Part shown: piece by piece, positions 6,713-14,382 of the stretch
Numbering within the stretch: the first letter of the stretch is position 1
How the letters are laid out: each line of letters begins with the position of its first letter
From: Acidimicrobiia bacterium
GTDB taxonomy: Bacteria; Actinomycetota; Acidimicrobiia; Spongiisociales; ZC4RG35
Direction: 5' to 3'
Assembly (NCBI GenBank): GCA_009377735.1
Contig: WHTL01000002.1
Span: 1-33,867, forward strand
Length of the DNA: 33,867 nt
Made by a program: the position numbers and the translations under genes
Notes under the pieces: generated by a model
Database searches by the model: none
Told to the model about the DNA's origin: nothing
Seen by the model: only the letters and a program-made list of their open reading frames with translations

Positions 6713-6913
6713 CCATGGTCGAGGATGTGGATTTGTGGGATGACTGGGGTTTTTCACACCGTCGACCCTGGGGAGAGTGCGCCCATGGTCGAGGATGTGG
6801 ATATGTGGGATGACCGGGGTTTTTCACACCGTCGACCCTGGGATTAGTGCGCCCATGGTCGAGAGTGTGGATATATGGCATGAGCGCGGTTTTTTCACAC
6901 CGTCGACCATAGG
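6713..6913. repeat. three tandem 70-bp inverted-repeat units
   Basis: Units start at 6713, 6783 and 6853, exactly 70 bp apart. Each runs from CCATGGTCGA, through (G/A)TGTGGAT and a G-rich middle, to TTTTTCACACCGTCGACC(C/A)T. The two ends form an imperfect stem of about 17 bp with 13-14 matches; unit 3 has perfect outer arms (ATGGTCGA and TCGACCAT). The rest of the 6662-6995 spacer is non-coding except for the palindrome at 6951. Lack of short repeats with unique spacers excludes CRISPR. Function is unknown; a REP/BIME-like extragenic palindrome or an RNA structure between aroA and cmk is possible. Confidence 0.85.
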
Positions 6914-6950
6914 ACGGGCTCCCACAGTTCTTCCTCGTCGGAGTCGGACC

Positions 6951-6974
6951 ACTATGCCCAGGCCTGGGCATAGT
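6951..6974. promoter_or_regulatory. perfect 24-bp palindrome downstream of aroA
   Basis: ACTATGCCCAGG is followed at once by its exact reverse complement CCTGGGCATAGT, 21 bp behind the aroA stop codon. With no loop bases it looks more like a dimeric protein-binding site than a classical terminator, although a cruciform or terminator hairpin (no T-run on either side) is possible. It lies between aroA and the 70-bp repeats. Confidence 0.6.
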
Positions 6975-6995
6975 CCTCACCAAACTCGCTCGGTA

Positions 6996-8243
6996 CTACC
7001 ACCGGGCTAGGGTCTCGAAGTAGTCGGGCCAGGTCTTGGAGACGCAGGCGGGGTCTTCGATCACGATCCCGTCGGTGACGAGACCGAGGAGGGCGAAGGA
7101 CATGGCCATACGGTGGTCGTCGTAGGTGCGGATGACTGCGGGGCGCAGATCGCCTGGTGAGATGTGGAGTGTGTCCCCCTCAACCCTGGTGACTGCCCCC
7201 ACCCGGGTCAACTCGTTGTCCAGGGCGGCGAGACGATCGGTCTCCTTGATGCGAAGGGTGTGAAGTCCGGATAGGGATGAGGGACCTGATGCACAGACGG
7301 CAGCGACGGCGAGAGCTTGGGCGGCGTCGGGGGCGTCTTGTAGATCGATGTCGATTGGTTTGAGCCCGTCACGACGCCCAACCACCGTGAGATAGTCGTC
7401 GCCACGTCTCACGGCACACCCCATTTTCTCCAGGGCATCGACCACCACGATGTCGGGCTGGCTGGTGGTTCGGCCGACTCCTCTTACCGTGACATGACCT
7501 CCGGTTATGGCGGCAGCTACCAGTGGATAGGCGGCCGATGACATATCGGCCTCAATGAAGAGCTCGGCGCGGCGGTACCCAGTCGGTTCAATGCGGAAAC
7601 CATCGGCCGTTGGCTGGACGGTGGCTCCGAACGCACCCATCACATCGGTGGTGATATCGAGATAGGGTCGTGACGTCACCTCTCCAACAAACCTGAGATC
7701 CACCGGGCCATCGGCCATTGGTGCAATCAGCATCACAGCCGACACCACCTGACTGCTGCTCGAACCATCAACATTGACCACTCCTCCCTGTGGTTTGCCA
7801 CCTGTTATGGATACCGGGGGAAAGCCGTTGGTTGCAGTGGCGGCGATACCCATGTGGTGAAGGGCGTCGGTGAGGGCGCCGATGGGCCGTTGTCTCATCC
7901 GTTCCGTTCCGTCTATGGTCGAAAAGCCGTCGGCCAAGCCGGCAAGTGCGGTGATGAACCGGGCCGTAGTGCCCGATGCACCTACGTCGATCGGGGTACC
8001 GACGAGGGGATCGCCACCGAGAACGAGCCAGGGATCGTCCACATCGTCGATGGTTATCCCCAGACGACGGACAGCATCTCTCATCACCTTGGTGTCCTCG
8101 GCGTTGAGAGGGTCGTGAAGACGGCTGATCCCGTTGGCCAGGGCGGCGCAAACCAGGGCGCGGTTGGTGATGCTCTTCGATCCTGGGGGGTGGATCTGGA
8201 AATCGACGGGATCGGTGCGTCGCTCTATGGCGATCGTATCCAT
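6996..8243 (-). CDS. aroA: 3-phosphoshikimate 1-carboxyvinyltransferase (EPSP synthase)
   Basis: A 415-aa shikimate-pathway enzyme joining PEP and shikimate 3-phosphate. Signature regions are PPGSKSITNRAL (K23), GASGTTARF, SSSQVVSAVML, KETDRLAAL and DDHRMAMSFALLG near the C-terminus. The ATG at 8243 has an excellent AGGAGG about 7 bases upstream, which fixes the start. It sits between rluB and cmk, a common actinobacterial and firmicute arrangement. No other aro gene is in the window. Confidence 0.96.
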   Translation of the reverse strand: MDTIAIERRTDPVDFQIHPPGSKSITNRALVCAALANGISRLHDPLNAEDTKVMRDAVRRLGITIDDVDDPWLVLGGDPLVGTPIDVGASGTTARFITALAGLADGFSTIDGTERMRQRPIGALTDALHHMGIAATATNGFPPVSITGGKPQGGVVNVDGSSSSQVVSAVMLIAPMADGPVDLRFVGEVTSRPYLDITTDVMGAFGATVQPTADGFRIEPTGYRRAELFIEADMSSAAYPLVAAAITGGHVTVRGVGRTTSQPDIVVVDALEKMGCAVRRGDDYLTVVGRRDGLKPIDIDLQDAPDAAQALAVAAVCASGPSSLSGLHTLRIKETDRLAALDNELTRVGAVTRVEGDTLHISPGDLRPAVIRTYDDHRMAMSFALLGLVTDGIVIEDPACVSKTWPDYFETLARW

Positions 8244-8255
8244 CGCAGCAGCCTC

Positions 8256-8969
8256 CTAGCTGCTTTCCGCCTGGCGATTCAGTCTCATGATCTCCTCATT
8301 ATCCAGCACTCTCCAGGTGCCTGGTGCCAGGTCGTTGTCGGTGATAGGCCCGATGCCGGTGCGGACCAAGGCCGTGATTTCGTAACCGAGCTCTGTGAAC
8401 ATCCTCCGGATTTCGCGGTTCCGGCCCTCCCCCATCACCATCTCGACGAGTGTTTTCTCCTTGTCTCGCGCCACCACCTTGGCGCTAACTGCGGCGGCAG
8501 GGCCATCGTCGAGGTCTATCCCAGAGACGAGTCTCGCCACATCGCCCTCCCCTACCGCTGAGGGGACACGGATCACATAGGTCTTGGTGATCCCGTAGCG
8601 GGGATGGGTGACACGCAGCGTGAGGTCCCCGTCATTGGTGAGGAGGATGAGACCCTCAGAGTCGGCGTCCAATCTTCCCACAGGATAAACTCGGGGATTG
8701 TCGGGCACCAGATCGAGAACTGTCTGTCTCTTCTGCGGATCATCCGCGGTTGAGATGACCCCCAGCGGCTTGTAGAGGAGATAGGTGACGTGAGTCGGGT
8801 TGGTGGGGATGGCAACACCGTCAACACTGATGGTCTGAGAGGTTGGATCGACTCGGTCGCCGAGGACCGAAACCTCGTCGTCGACGGTCACTCTCCCCGC
8901 CCTGATAAGATCTTCGGCGGACCGCCGTGACATGAGTCCAGCACGGGATATGGCTTTCTGGATCCGCAT
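8256..8969 (-). CDS. rluB: 23S rRNA pseudouridine synthase, RluB family
   Basis: A 237-aa RsuA/RluB-type pseudouridine synthase: an N-terminal S4 RNA-binding domain (MRIQKAISRAGLMSRRSAEDL) and the catalytic domain with GRLDADSEGLILLTNDG carrying the catalytic aspartate, then the GRNREIRRMF motif. The ATG at 8969 fits the normal N-terminus; a GTG at 8999 would overlap the scpB stop and is an alternative. It follows scpA-scpB, as in many bacteria (Rv1709-Rv1711 in M. tuberculosis). The precise rRNA target is inferred from the family. Confidence 0.92.
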   Translation of the reverse strand: MRIQKAISRAGLMSRRSAEDLIRAGRVTVDDEVSVLGDRVDPTSQTISVDGVAIPTNPTHVTYLLYKPLGVISTADDPQKRQTVLDLVPDNPRVYPVGRLDADSEGLILLTNDGDLTLRVTHPRYGITKTYVIRVPSAVGEGDVARLVSGIDLDDGPAAAVSAKVVARDKEKTLVEMVMGEGRNREIRRMFTELGYEITALVRTGIGPITDNDLAPGTWRVLDNEEIMRLNRQAESS

Positions 8970-8991
8970 CGGCTCACCACGTGATGGGGGC

Positions 8992-9558
8992 TCAGTCACC
9001 TGAGTTACGGAAGGTCTCCTCGAGGGCTCCAACCACATCGGACGGGGGCACATGATCGGCCAGAGGCGGCAGCTCGTCGAGGTTGGAGATCCCTACCTTC
9101 TCCATGAACAGGTCGGTTGTCCCGTAGACGGCTGGATTCCCGGGAAGGTTTAGGCGGTCGGTCTCCGCTACGAGACCGAGACGCTCCAGGGTCCGCACGG
9201 CCGAATCGGAATCGACACCCCTTATCTCGTTGATCTGCGCTCGGGACACGGGTTGTTCGTAGGCGATGACCGACAGCACTTCGAGTGCGGCGGGTGAGAT
9301 CTTGCGAGCCGATGCCGACATCGAGAATCGCTCCAAATAGTGATACGCATCCGGGTGGCTGTAGATGCGCCATCCCCCCGCTGACCTCCGCAATTTCAGT
9401 CCGCTCCCCCGTTCGACCAAGTCTTTCTCCAGGTCAACGAGCAGTTTGTCCACCTCGTCCGCGGAGACCTCGAGGACCTCGGCCAGTTCACCGGGTGGCA
9501 CGGGTGACTCTGTTACGAAGAGGATCGCCTCGAGGGCGGCACGCAGACTGAGGGTCAT
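8992..9558 (-). CDS. scpB: chromosome segregation/condensation protein ScpB
   Basis: A 188-aa protein with two winged-helix domains, the kleisin-associated partner of the SMC-ScpAB complex. Typical pieces are RAALEAILFVTESPV at the N-terminus, GWRIYSHPDAY, and LEVLSVIAYEQPVSRAQINEIRGVDS in the second winged helix. ATG at 9558, 37 bp behind scpA. No smc gene is in the window. Confidence 0.94.
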   Translation of the reverse strand: MTLSLRAALEAILFVTESPVPPGELAEVLEVSADEVDKLLVDLEKDLVERGSGLKLRRSAGGWRIYSHPDAYHYLERFSMSASARKISPAALEVLSVIAYEQPVSRAQINEIRGVDSDSAVRTLERLGLVAETDRLNLPGNPAVYGTTDLFMEKVGISNLDELPPLADHVPPSDVVGALEETFRNSGD

Positions 9559-9595
9559 TTGTCACATCCGTGGCCGACCGGCATTGAACTCGTAA

Positions 9596-10387
9596 TCATG
9601 TCCATTCCGAGGTGATGTGTCCGGCGGACACGCCCTCTTTGTGGTTGACCCTTATTGGGCCAGTCCATTCCGGCTGGGACACACCAACGATGCCCCAACG
9701 CGCCAGCTCCAACAAGGCAAGGAAATATGCCGCAAGCTCCACCGGGCGCTCGCAGTGTTCCACCAGCTCATCAAAGGTGGTGTCGAGCTCGGTCGCGATG
9801 CGAACCCTGAGCTCGTCGATGGCAACAGAGACCGAAGGTAGGTGGAGGTCGAGATGGTCGAGATCGAGATCGTCGTCGCCACGGGTGAACACCTTGGATG
9901 CAATCTCGGCCAGACCGACCCCATCGATTGGAAGCACCACTTCGGGCGGCGGAGCCTCGATCTTTTGGTCTAGGCCCGAAACCCGAGGCACGTATCGGTT
10001 GGTCTCCTGGAGGCGATGCTTGATGACCGCGGCAACGTCCCGGAACGTGACACACACCAAGAGACGCTGGAGGAGGCGATCCCGCTCTTCCATGAGTGCC
10101 AGCTCTTCATCGATGTCGATATCGGCATCGGCGGGTAGGAGGGCGCGCGCCTTTAGTTGGATCAGGGTGGCAGCAACGAGGAGAAACTCGCTAGTCACGT
10201 CGAGATCCAACTTCCTCATCTCATCGAGGAATTTCAGGTAGTCGGACACCAGATCACTCAGATCGATCGCTGTTATCTCGATCTGATGACGGGTAACCAG
10301 TTCCAGGAGGATGCCCATGGGCCCCTCAAAAACAGCGGTCTTGACCGAATAACTGCCTCCGATGGATTGATGCGAATCTCCGCTCAT
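9596..10387 (-). CDS. scpA: chromosome segregation/condensation protein ScpA (kleisin)
   Basis: A 263-aa kleisin bridging the SMC head domains. The N-terminal domain has FEGPMGILLELVTRHQIEITAIDLSDL and the helix DYLKFLDEMRKLDLDVTSEFLLVAATLIQLKARALLP in two parts (residues about 50-85); the C-terminal winged helix ends with AAYFLALLELARWGIV. ATG at 10387. It lies 10 bp behind the HD-domain gene. A parA-like gene sits before scpA in mycobacteria but is absent here. Confidence 0.94.
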   Translation of the reverse strand: MSGDSHQSIGGSYSVKTAVFEGPMGILLELVTRHQIEITAIDLSDLVSDYLKFLDEMRKLDLDVTSEFLLVAATLIQLKARALLPADADIDIDEELALMEERDRLLQRLLVCVTFRDVAAVIKHRLQETNRYVPRVSGLDQKIEAPPPEVVLPIDGVGLAEIASKVFTRGDDDLDLDHLDLHLPSVSVAIDELRVRIATELDTTFDELVEHCERPVELAAYFLALLELARWGIVGVSQPEWTGPIRVNHKEGVSAGHITSEWT

Positions 10388-10397
10388 GCCACTTAGA

Positions 10398-10901
10398 CTA
10401 TCGCCCTGAGAGCAGAGCCCGTGGCTTTGGAGGGCTGTCGGCCATAAGGAGGAGGTCCCACGTCTCGGGATCGATGGATTCCGGTCTCTCCCCGGCGTGA
10501 AAGTGGGCGAACTCGACCACTAGTTCGTCGGCGTTTCTCTTCTCCAACTCTTTGGCGCCGATGGGACCATGATTGTTGTGCACCCTGAAGGAGTTCCCAC
10601 CCGAGATCCCGAGGTACGCCGCCAGGGTGGCGAACACTCGGCCAAAGACCCCGAGACCAGAGTGACGTTTCCCAACGTCGTGCATCAACACAGCCGGACA
10701 AAGATCCTCTCGACCGGCTTCCACGACCACTTGTGCTCCCCGATAGGCATGACGCTGATCGGCCACGGGCTGTTGCCGAAACAGTTCGAAAAGCTTGGGT
10801 TCGAGCCAGAGGGCAACGGTGGCGCGTTCTGTGGGATCGAGGGGCCGGGAGAGGGCGACGTCGAAGAACCGGCTGACCAAATGGATTGGACTGCGGCTCA
10901 T
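10398..10901 (-). CDS. HD-domain protein
   Basis: A 167-aa protein with an HD phosphohydrolase-like core: H51 (QRHAYRGA), H74-D75 (LMHDVGKRH) and later histidines in HNNHGPIGA and EFAHFHAGERPESID, together compatible with a metal centre. Such proteins hydrolyse phosphoesters of nucleotides, but the substrate is unknown. The ATG overlaps the TraR-type gene stop as ATGA (10901-10898) and the gene ends 10 bp before scpA, so all three are coupled. I cannot name a subfamily. Confidence 0.8.
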   Translation of the reverse strand: MSRSPIHLVSRFFDVALSRPLDPTERATVALWLEPKLFELFRQQPVADQRHAYRGAQVVVEAGREDLCPAVLMHDVGKRHSGLGVFGRVFATLAAYLGISGGNSFRVHNNHGPIGAKELEKRNADELVVEFAHFHAGERPESIDPETWDLLLMADSPPKPRALLSGR

Positions 10902-11236
10902 CGTGTCGAGGCGCAGTCCACACAGAGCGTCGCTTCAGGTCGGGCTTCGAGACGGGCGGGGGCGATCGCCTGACCGCATTCGGAGCAGATCCCGTAGGTG
11001 TCCTCGTCTACGCGTTGCAGGGCATGATCAACCGACTGCAGCTGTTTGTGAAGACTGTCGACCAGACCGAGAAGTTGGGTTCTATCTGCCGTGGCCGCCG
11101 CCGCATCGGCAAAGCTCTCTTCGCGGTCGAGGTCCGAGCGCAGATCCCCCGACTCGGATGCACCGAGTTCTTCCATCTGGGCGATGATCTTGGCGCGGTG
11201 CTCCTCGAGATGGGTGCGTGCCGAGACAGTGTCCAT
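10898..11236 (-). CDS. TraR/DksA-type C4 zinc-finger protein
   Basis: A 112-aa protein with an N-terminal helical hairpin (about residues 8-70) and a C-terminal four-cysteine finger, C84-x2-C87 and C105-x2-C108 (YGICSECGQAI, LCVDCAS). This is the DksA/TraR layout; family members bind in the RNA polymerase secondary channel or, in actinobacteria, are of unknown function. CGGAGGTAG stands 8 bases before the ATG. It is the first gene after the strong terminator at 11259-11281, so a promoter should lie in that short gap. Confidence 0.88.
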   Translation of the reverse strand: MDTVSARTHLEEHRAKIIAQMEELGASESGDLRSDLDREESFADAAAATADRTQLLGLVDSLHKQLQSVDHALQRVDEDTYGICSECGQAIAPARLEARPEATLCVDCASTR

Positions 11237-11258
11237 GGCGGGCTACCTCCGGGTTACG

Positions 11259-11281
11259 AAAAAGCGGGGACGGGCCCCGCT
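11259..11281 (-). terminator. intrinsic terminator after the Nudix gene
   Basis: On the minus strand AGCGGGG, a 5-base loop and CCCCGCT are followed by TTTTT, a textbook intrinsic terminator 12 bp behind the Nudix stop codon. It separates the pyrG-side transcript from the TraR-HD-scpAB transcript. Confidence 0.88.
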
Positions 11282-11292
11282 ACAACTCCAGT

Positions 11293-11856
11293 CTAGTGGA
11301 GTCCCCCGCTTTCGCTTAGTCGCAGTGGCCTGTCACTAGTCGCGAGCAGCACCGCTATCTGGGTCTTGGCATCGATTATCTGCCCTTCCTTCACCATGGC
11401 GAGGAGGTCTGCAAGCGAGATCCTGACGATCTCGGCATGGACCTCCTCGACACCATCGGGTTCCGAATCGGTGATGGTCAGGTCACTGGCCGTGTAGAGG
11501 TGGAGTGCCTCGTTGCTATAGCCCGGTGACGGATAGGTCACTCCCAAGAGATCCAGGTGCGGTGTGGTGGCGCCGATCTCCTCTTGCAACTCCCGATGGG
11601 CGGCGGCCTCGGGATCCTCATCGGGTCCGGAGAGCTTCCCAGCTGGGATCTCCAAGACGTCCTGGTTGAGTGCAACCCGATACTGTCGAACCAGAATGCA
11701 CTCGCCCTGATCTATGGCGAGCACACCCACTCCCCCAGGATGGGACACGACGTCCCGCTCGATGCTCTCGCCCTCCGGACCGATCAGATGGAGCCGGTCG
11801 AGGGTCAAGAAGGCGCCGCGGCCCAGACGCCGGGAGCCGACAGTGCGGAAGCTCAT
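11293..11856 (-). CDS. Nudix hydrolase, ADP-ribose pyrophosphatase-like
   Basis: A 187-aa Nudix protein. The box runs from GKLSGPDED to HRELQEEIGA and has the one-residue-longer first spacer (G-x6-E) seen in the ADPRase branch; QDVLEIPAGKL and YPSPGYSNE are also typical of that branch. It probably hydrolyses ADP-ribose or similar nucleotide sugars. ATG at 11856 overlaps the pyrG stop (ATGA), and pyrG-Nudix adjacency matches Rv1699-Rv1700 in mycobacteria. A terminator follows at once. Confidence 0.88.
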   Translation of the reverse strand: MSFRTVGSRRLGRGAFLTLDRLHLIGPEGESIERDVVSHPGGVGVLAIDQGECILVRQYRVALNQDVLEIPAGKLSGPDEDPEAAAHRELQEEIGATTPHLDLLGVTYPSPGYSNEALHLYTASDLTITDSEPDGVEEVHAEIVRISLADLLAMVKEGQIIDAKTQIAVLLATSDRPLRLSESGGLH

Positions 11857-13544
11857 CCGCTGCCGAGTGGTGCCGGCTCGGCTATCTCGTGGTATTCCCG
11901 CGCCGCCGCTACCAGTCCTGCGAAGAGTGGGTGGGGATCGTCGGGGCGGGATCGTAGCTCAGGGTGGGCCTGGGTGGCCACGAAGTAGGGATGGTCGATC
12001 AGTTCGATGTACTCGACCAGGTTCCCATCGGGGGATATTCCCGACATCCGCATCCCGGCACGTTCCAGGTCGCCACGATGCCGGTTGGAGACTTCCCAGC
12101 GATGTCGATGTCGTTCGTAGACCAGCTCTTCTCCATACAACTCGCGCGCTCTCGACCCCTCCTCGAGACGAGCTGCATACAGGCCGAGACGCATGGTTCC
12201 ACCCAGATCCTCCACGTCCTCCTGGCTGGACATCAGGTCGATCACGGGATATGGGGTGCTGGGGTCGAACTCGGTGCTGTTGGCATCAGTCCACCCAACG
12301 ACATCACGGGCATACTCGATCACAGCGCATTGCAGACCAAGACAGAGACCTAGGAAGGGGATTCCATGCTCACGGGCGTAGCGGATGGCCAGGATCTTCC
12401 CCTCGACACCACGGACACCGAATCCGCCGGGGACCACTATGCCGTCGAGACCCTCCAGTTCGGCCTCTACAAGGAGTCCGGTGAGGTCGGCGGAGTTCAC
12501 CCAGCGGATCTCGAGGTCGACGTCGTGGGCGATGGCGCCGTGTCTCAGGGCCTCCACCACGGAAAGATAGGCGTCTGGGAGCTCGACGTACTTGCCTACG
12601 ATGCCCACCGTTGCCTTCTTGGTGGCACTTAGGGAACGTTCCACCATTTCAGCCCACCCGGTGAGGTTGGGAGGGCCGGTCACGAGTCCCAACCGATCAC
12701 AGACAACCTCATCGAGTCCGCCCTCGCTCAGGGTCAGTGGGACCTCGTAGATGTCTCGGGCATCGGGAGCGGGGATAACAGCCTCCGGTGGCACATCGCA
12801 GAAGAGGCTGATCTTTCGTCTTACTGCCGCGTCGATCTCACGATCCGAGCGCAGGATGATCACATCGGGGTGGATACCGTGACTACGGAGCTCTGCCACC
12901 GAGTGCTGGGTGGGTTTGGTCTTTAGCTCCTCTGATGTGGAGAGATATGGGACCAGAGTGACATGGAGATAGAGCACGTTCTCACGGCCGATGTCGTTAC
13001 CGAACTGTCGGATCGCCTCCAGGAATGGGAGGCTCTCGATGTCGCCGACTGTCCCGCCTACCTCGGTGATGACGACATCGACATCTCCTTCGGCAACCCG
13101 GTGGACCCGTTCCTTGATCGCGTTGGTCACATGGGGGATGACCTGGACCGTGTCACCCAGATAGTCCCCGCGGCGCTCCTTTTGGATCACCGAGAGATAA
13201 ACCGATCCCGAGGTCACATTGGAGGCACGGGTCAGATTCTCTCCGGTGAACCGTTCGTAATGACCCAGATCGAGGTCGGTCTCGCCGCCGTCGTCGGTGA
13301 CGAAAACCTCACCGTGTTGAAATGGGTTCATCGTGCCGGGATCGACATTTATGTATGGGTCGAGTTTCTGACAGACCACCCTTAGACCACGAGATTCGAG
13401 AAGACGACCCAAGGAGGCGGAGGTGATCCCCTTTCCGAGACTCGATACAACCCCGCCTGTGACAAAGATATGTCGCGGAACATCGCGTGGTTGTGGTGCT
13501 TTCCCGTCTTGGGCTCCTGGCGAGGTGTTTGCTAGGCCGTTCAT
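11853..13544 (-). CDS. pyrG: CTP synthase
   Basis: A 563-aa glutamine-dependent enzyme converting UTP to CTP. The N-terminal synthetase domain has FVTGGVVSSLGKGITSASLG and DPYINVDPGTMNPFQHGEVFV; the C-terminal class I glutamine amidotransferase has the nucleophile cysteine in FLGLCLGLQ (about residue 400) and the ATQAHPE histidine. I place the start at ATG 13544; a GTG seven codons earlier (13565) is possible and neither has a clear ribosome-binding site. About 20 extra residues precede the usual N-terminus. It is followed by an overlapping Nudix gene. Confidence 0.96.
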   Translation of the reverse strand: MNGLANTSPGAQDGKAPQPRDVPRHIFVTGGVVSSLGKGITSASLGRLLESRGLRVVCQKLDPYINVDPGTMNPFQHGEVFVTDDGGETDLDLGHYERFTGENLTRASNVTSGSVYLSVIQKERRGDYLGDTVQVIPHVTNAIKERVHRVAEGDVDVVITEVGGTVGDIESLPFLEAIRQFGNDIGRENVLYLHVTLVPYLSTSEELKTKPTQHSVAELRSHGIHPDVIILRSDREIDAAVRRKISLFCDVPPEAVIPAPDARDIYEVPLTLSEGGLDEVVCDRLGLVTGPPNLTGWAEMVERSLSATKKATVGIVGKYVELPDAYLSVVEALRHGAIAHDVDLEIRWVNSADLTGLLVEAELEGLDGIVVPGGFGVRGVEGKILAIRYAREHGIPFLGLCLGLQCAVIEYARDVVGWTDANSTEFDPSTPYPVIDLMSSQEDVEDLGGTMRLGLYAARLEEGSRARELYGEELVYERHRHRWEVSNRHRGDLERAGMRMSGISPDGNLVEYIELIDHPYFVATQAHPELRSRPDDPHPLFAGLVAAAREYHEIAEPAPLGSG

Positions 13545-13610
13545 GACGGAATCAAATGGTAGCACGGAGGAGGACAGACTCCGAGGACCCGTCTCAGCGT
13601 CTCCCCACTT

Positions 13611-14372
13611 CTACCTCTCCCATTGGGGTTGGCGTTTCTCCAGGAAGGCCGACATGCCCTCCTGGGCGTCGGCGAGGTTGGCATTCGAGGCCATCACCTG
13701 ACGGGTTATGTCGTAGGCGGTGGGCTCATCGACCCCGAGTTGTTGGTAGAAGGCGCGTTTGCCAATACCGATGACCCTGCGGCTGTATCGGAGGATGCTT
13801 TGGGCGAGATCGTCGATCTCGTCGTCCAGCGCATCTGCCGGAACCACCCTGTTCACCAGACCCCAATCGAGGGCGGTGGGGGCATCGATGGGCTCGCCGG
13901 TGAGCAGCATCTCCATGGTCCGTTTGGCGCCCACAACCCGACTCACCGGCACCATGGGAGTGGAGCAGAAGAGACCGATCTTCACTCCCGGTGTGGCGAA
14001 CTTGGCACCCTCTACTGTTACCGCGAGGTCACATGATGCAACAAGTTGGCATCCCGCCGCCGTTGCGGTCCCGTGGACTCGGGCGATTACCGGTTGGGGT
14101 AGGTGTCTAATGGTGAGCATGAGGTCGGTGCACCGGTCGAACAGCTCCTCGTAGAACCCCGGGTCGCGGTCGATCATCTCAGAGAGATCGTGACCCGCCG
14201 AGAACACCGGGCCCTCGCCGCCGAGGACGACCAGCTCCGTCTTTTCGGGAAGATCGGTCAGTTCCTTTTGGAGTCGTTGCATCATCTCGAAACTGAGGGC
14301 GTTGCGACGTTCGGGGCGAGTCATCCACAATCGGGTGATTGCTCCGTCATGTTCGATCCTGACGAGTTCCAT
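13611..14372 (-). CDS. enoyl-CoA hydratase/isomerase family protein
   Basis: A 253-aa crotonase-fold protein: MTRPERRNALSFEM at the N-terminus, FSAGHDLSEM (first oxyanion-hole region), HGTATAAGCQLVASCDLAV (second), and PTALDWGLVNRVVP. The canonical catalytic glutamates of enoyl-CoA hydratase are not evident at AAGCQLVASCD or CSTPMVP, so a different crotonase reaction is possible. The ATG at 14372 was preferred to an in-frame TTG three codons upstream. It lies 10 bp behind recN. Confidence 0.86.
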   Translation of the reverse strand: MELVRIEHDGAITRLWMTRPERRNALSFEMMQRLQKELTDLPEKTELVVLGGEGPVFSAGHDLSEMIDRDPGFYEELFDRCTDLMLTIRHLPQPVIARVHGTATAAGCQLVASCDLAVTVEGAKFATPGVKIGLFCSTPMVPVSRVVGAKRTMEMLLTGEPIDAPTALDWGLVNRVVPADALDDEIDDLAQSILRYSRRVIGIGKRAFYQQLGVDEPTAYDITRQVMASNANLADAQEGMSAFLEKRQPQWER

Positions 14373-14382
14373 GTATCCCAAA

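Noticed and set aside
6713..6913. CRISPR array
   Set aside because: The units are nearly identical over their whole 70-bp length with no variable spacers, and there are only three; no cas gene is present.
11714..12484. 256-aa plus-strand ORF inside pyrG
   Set aside because: Antisense to clearly conserved pyrG and arginine/proline-rich as expected for shadow frames in GC-rich DNA.
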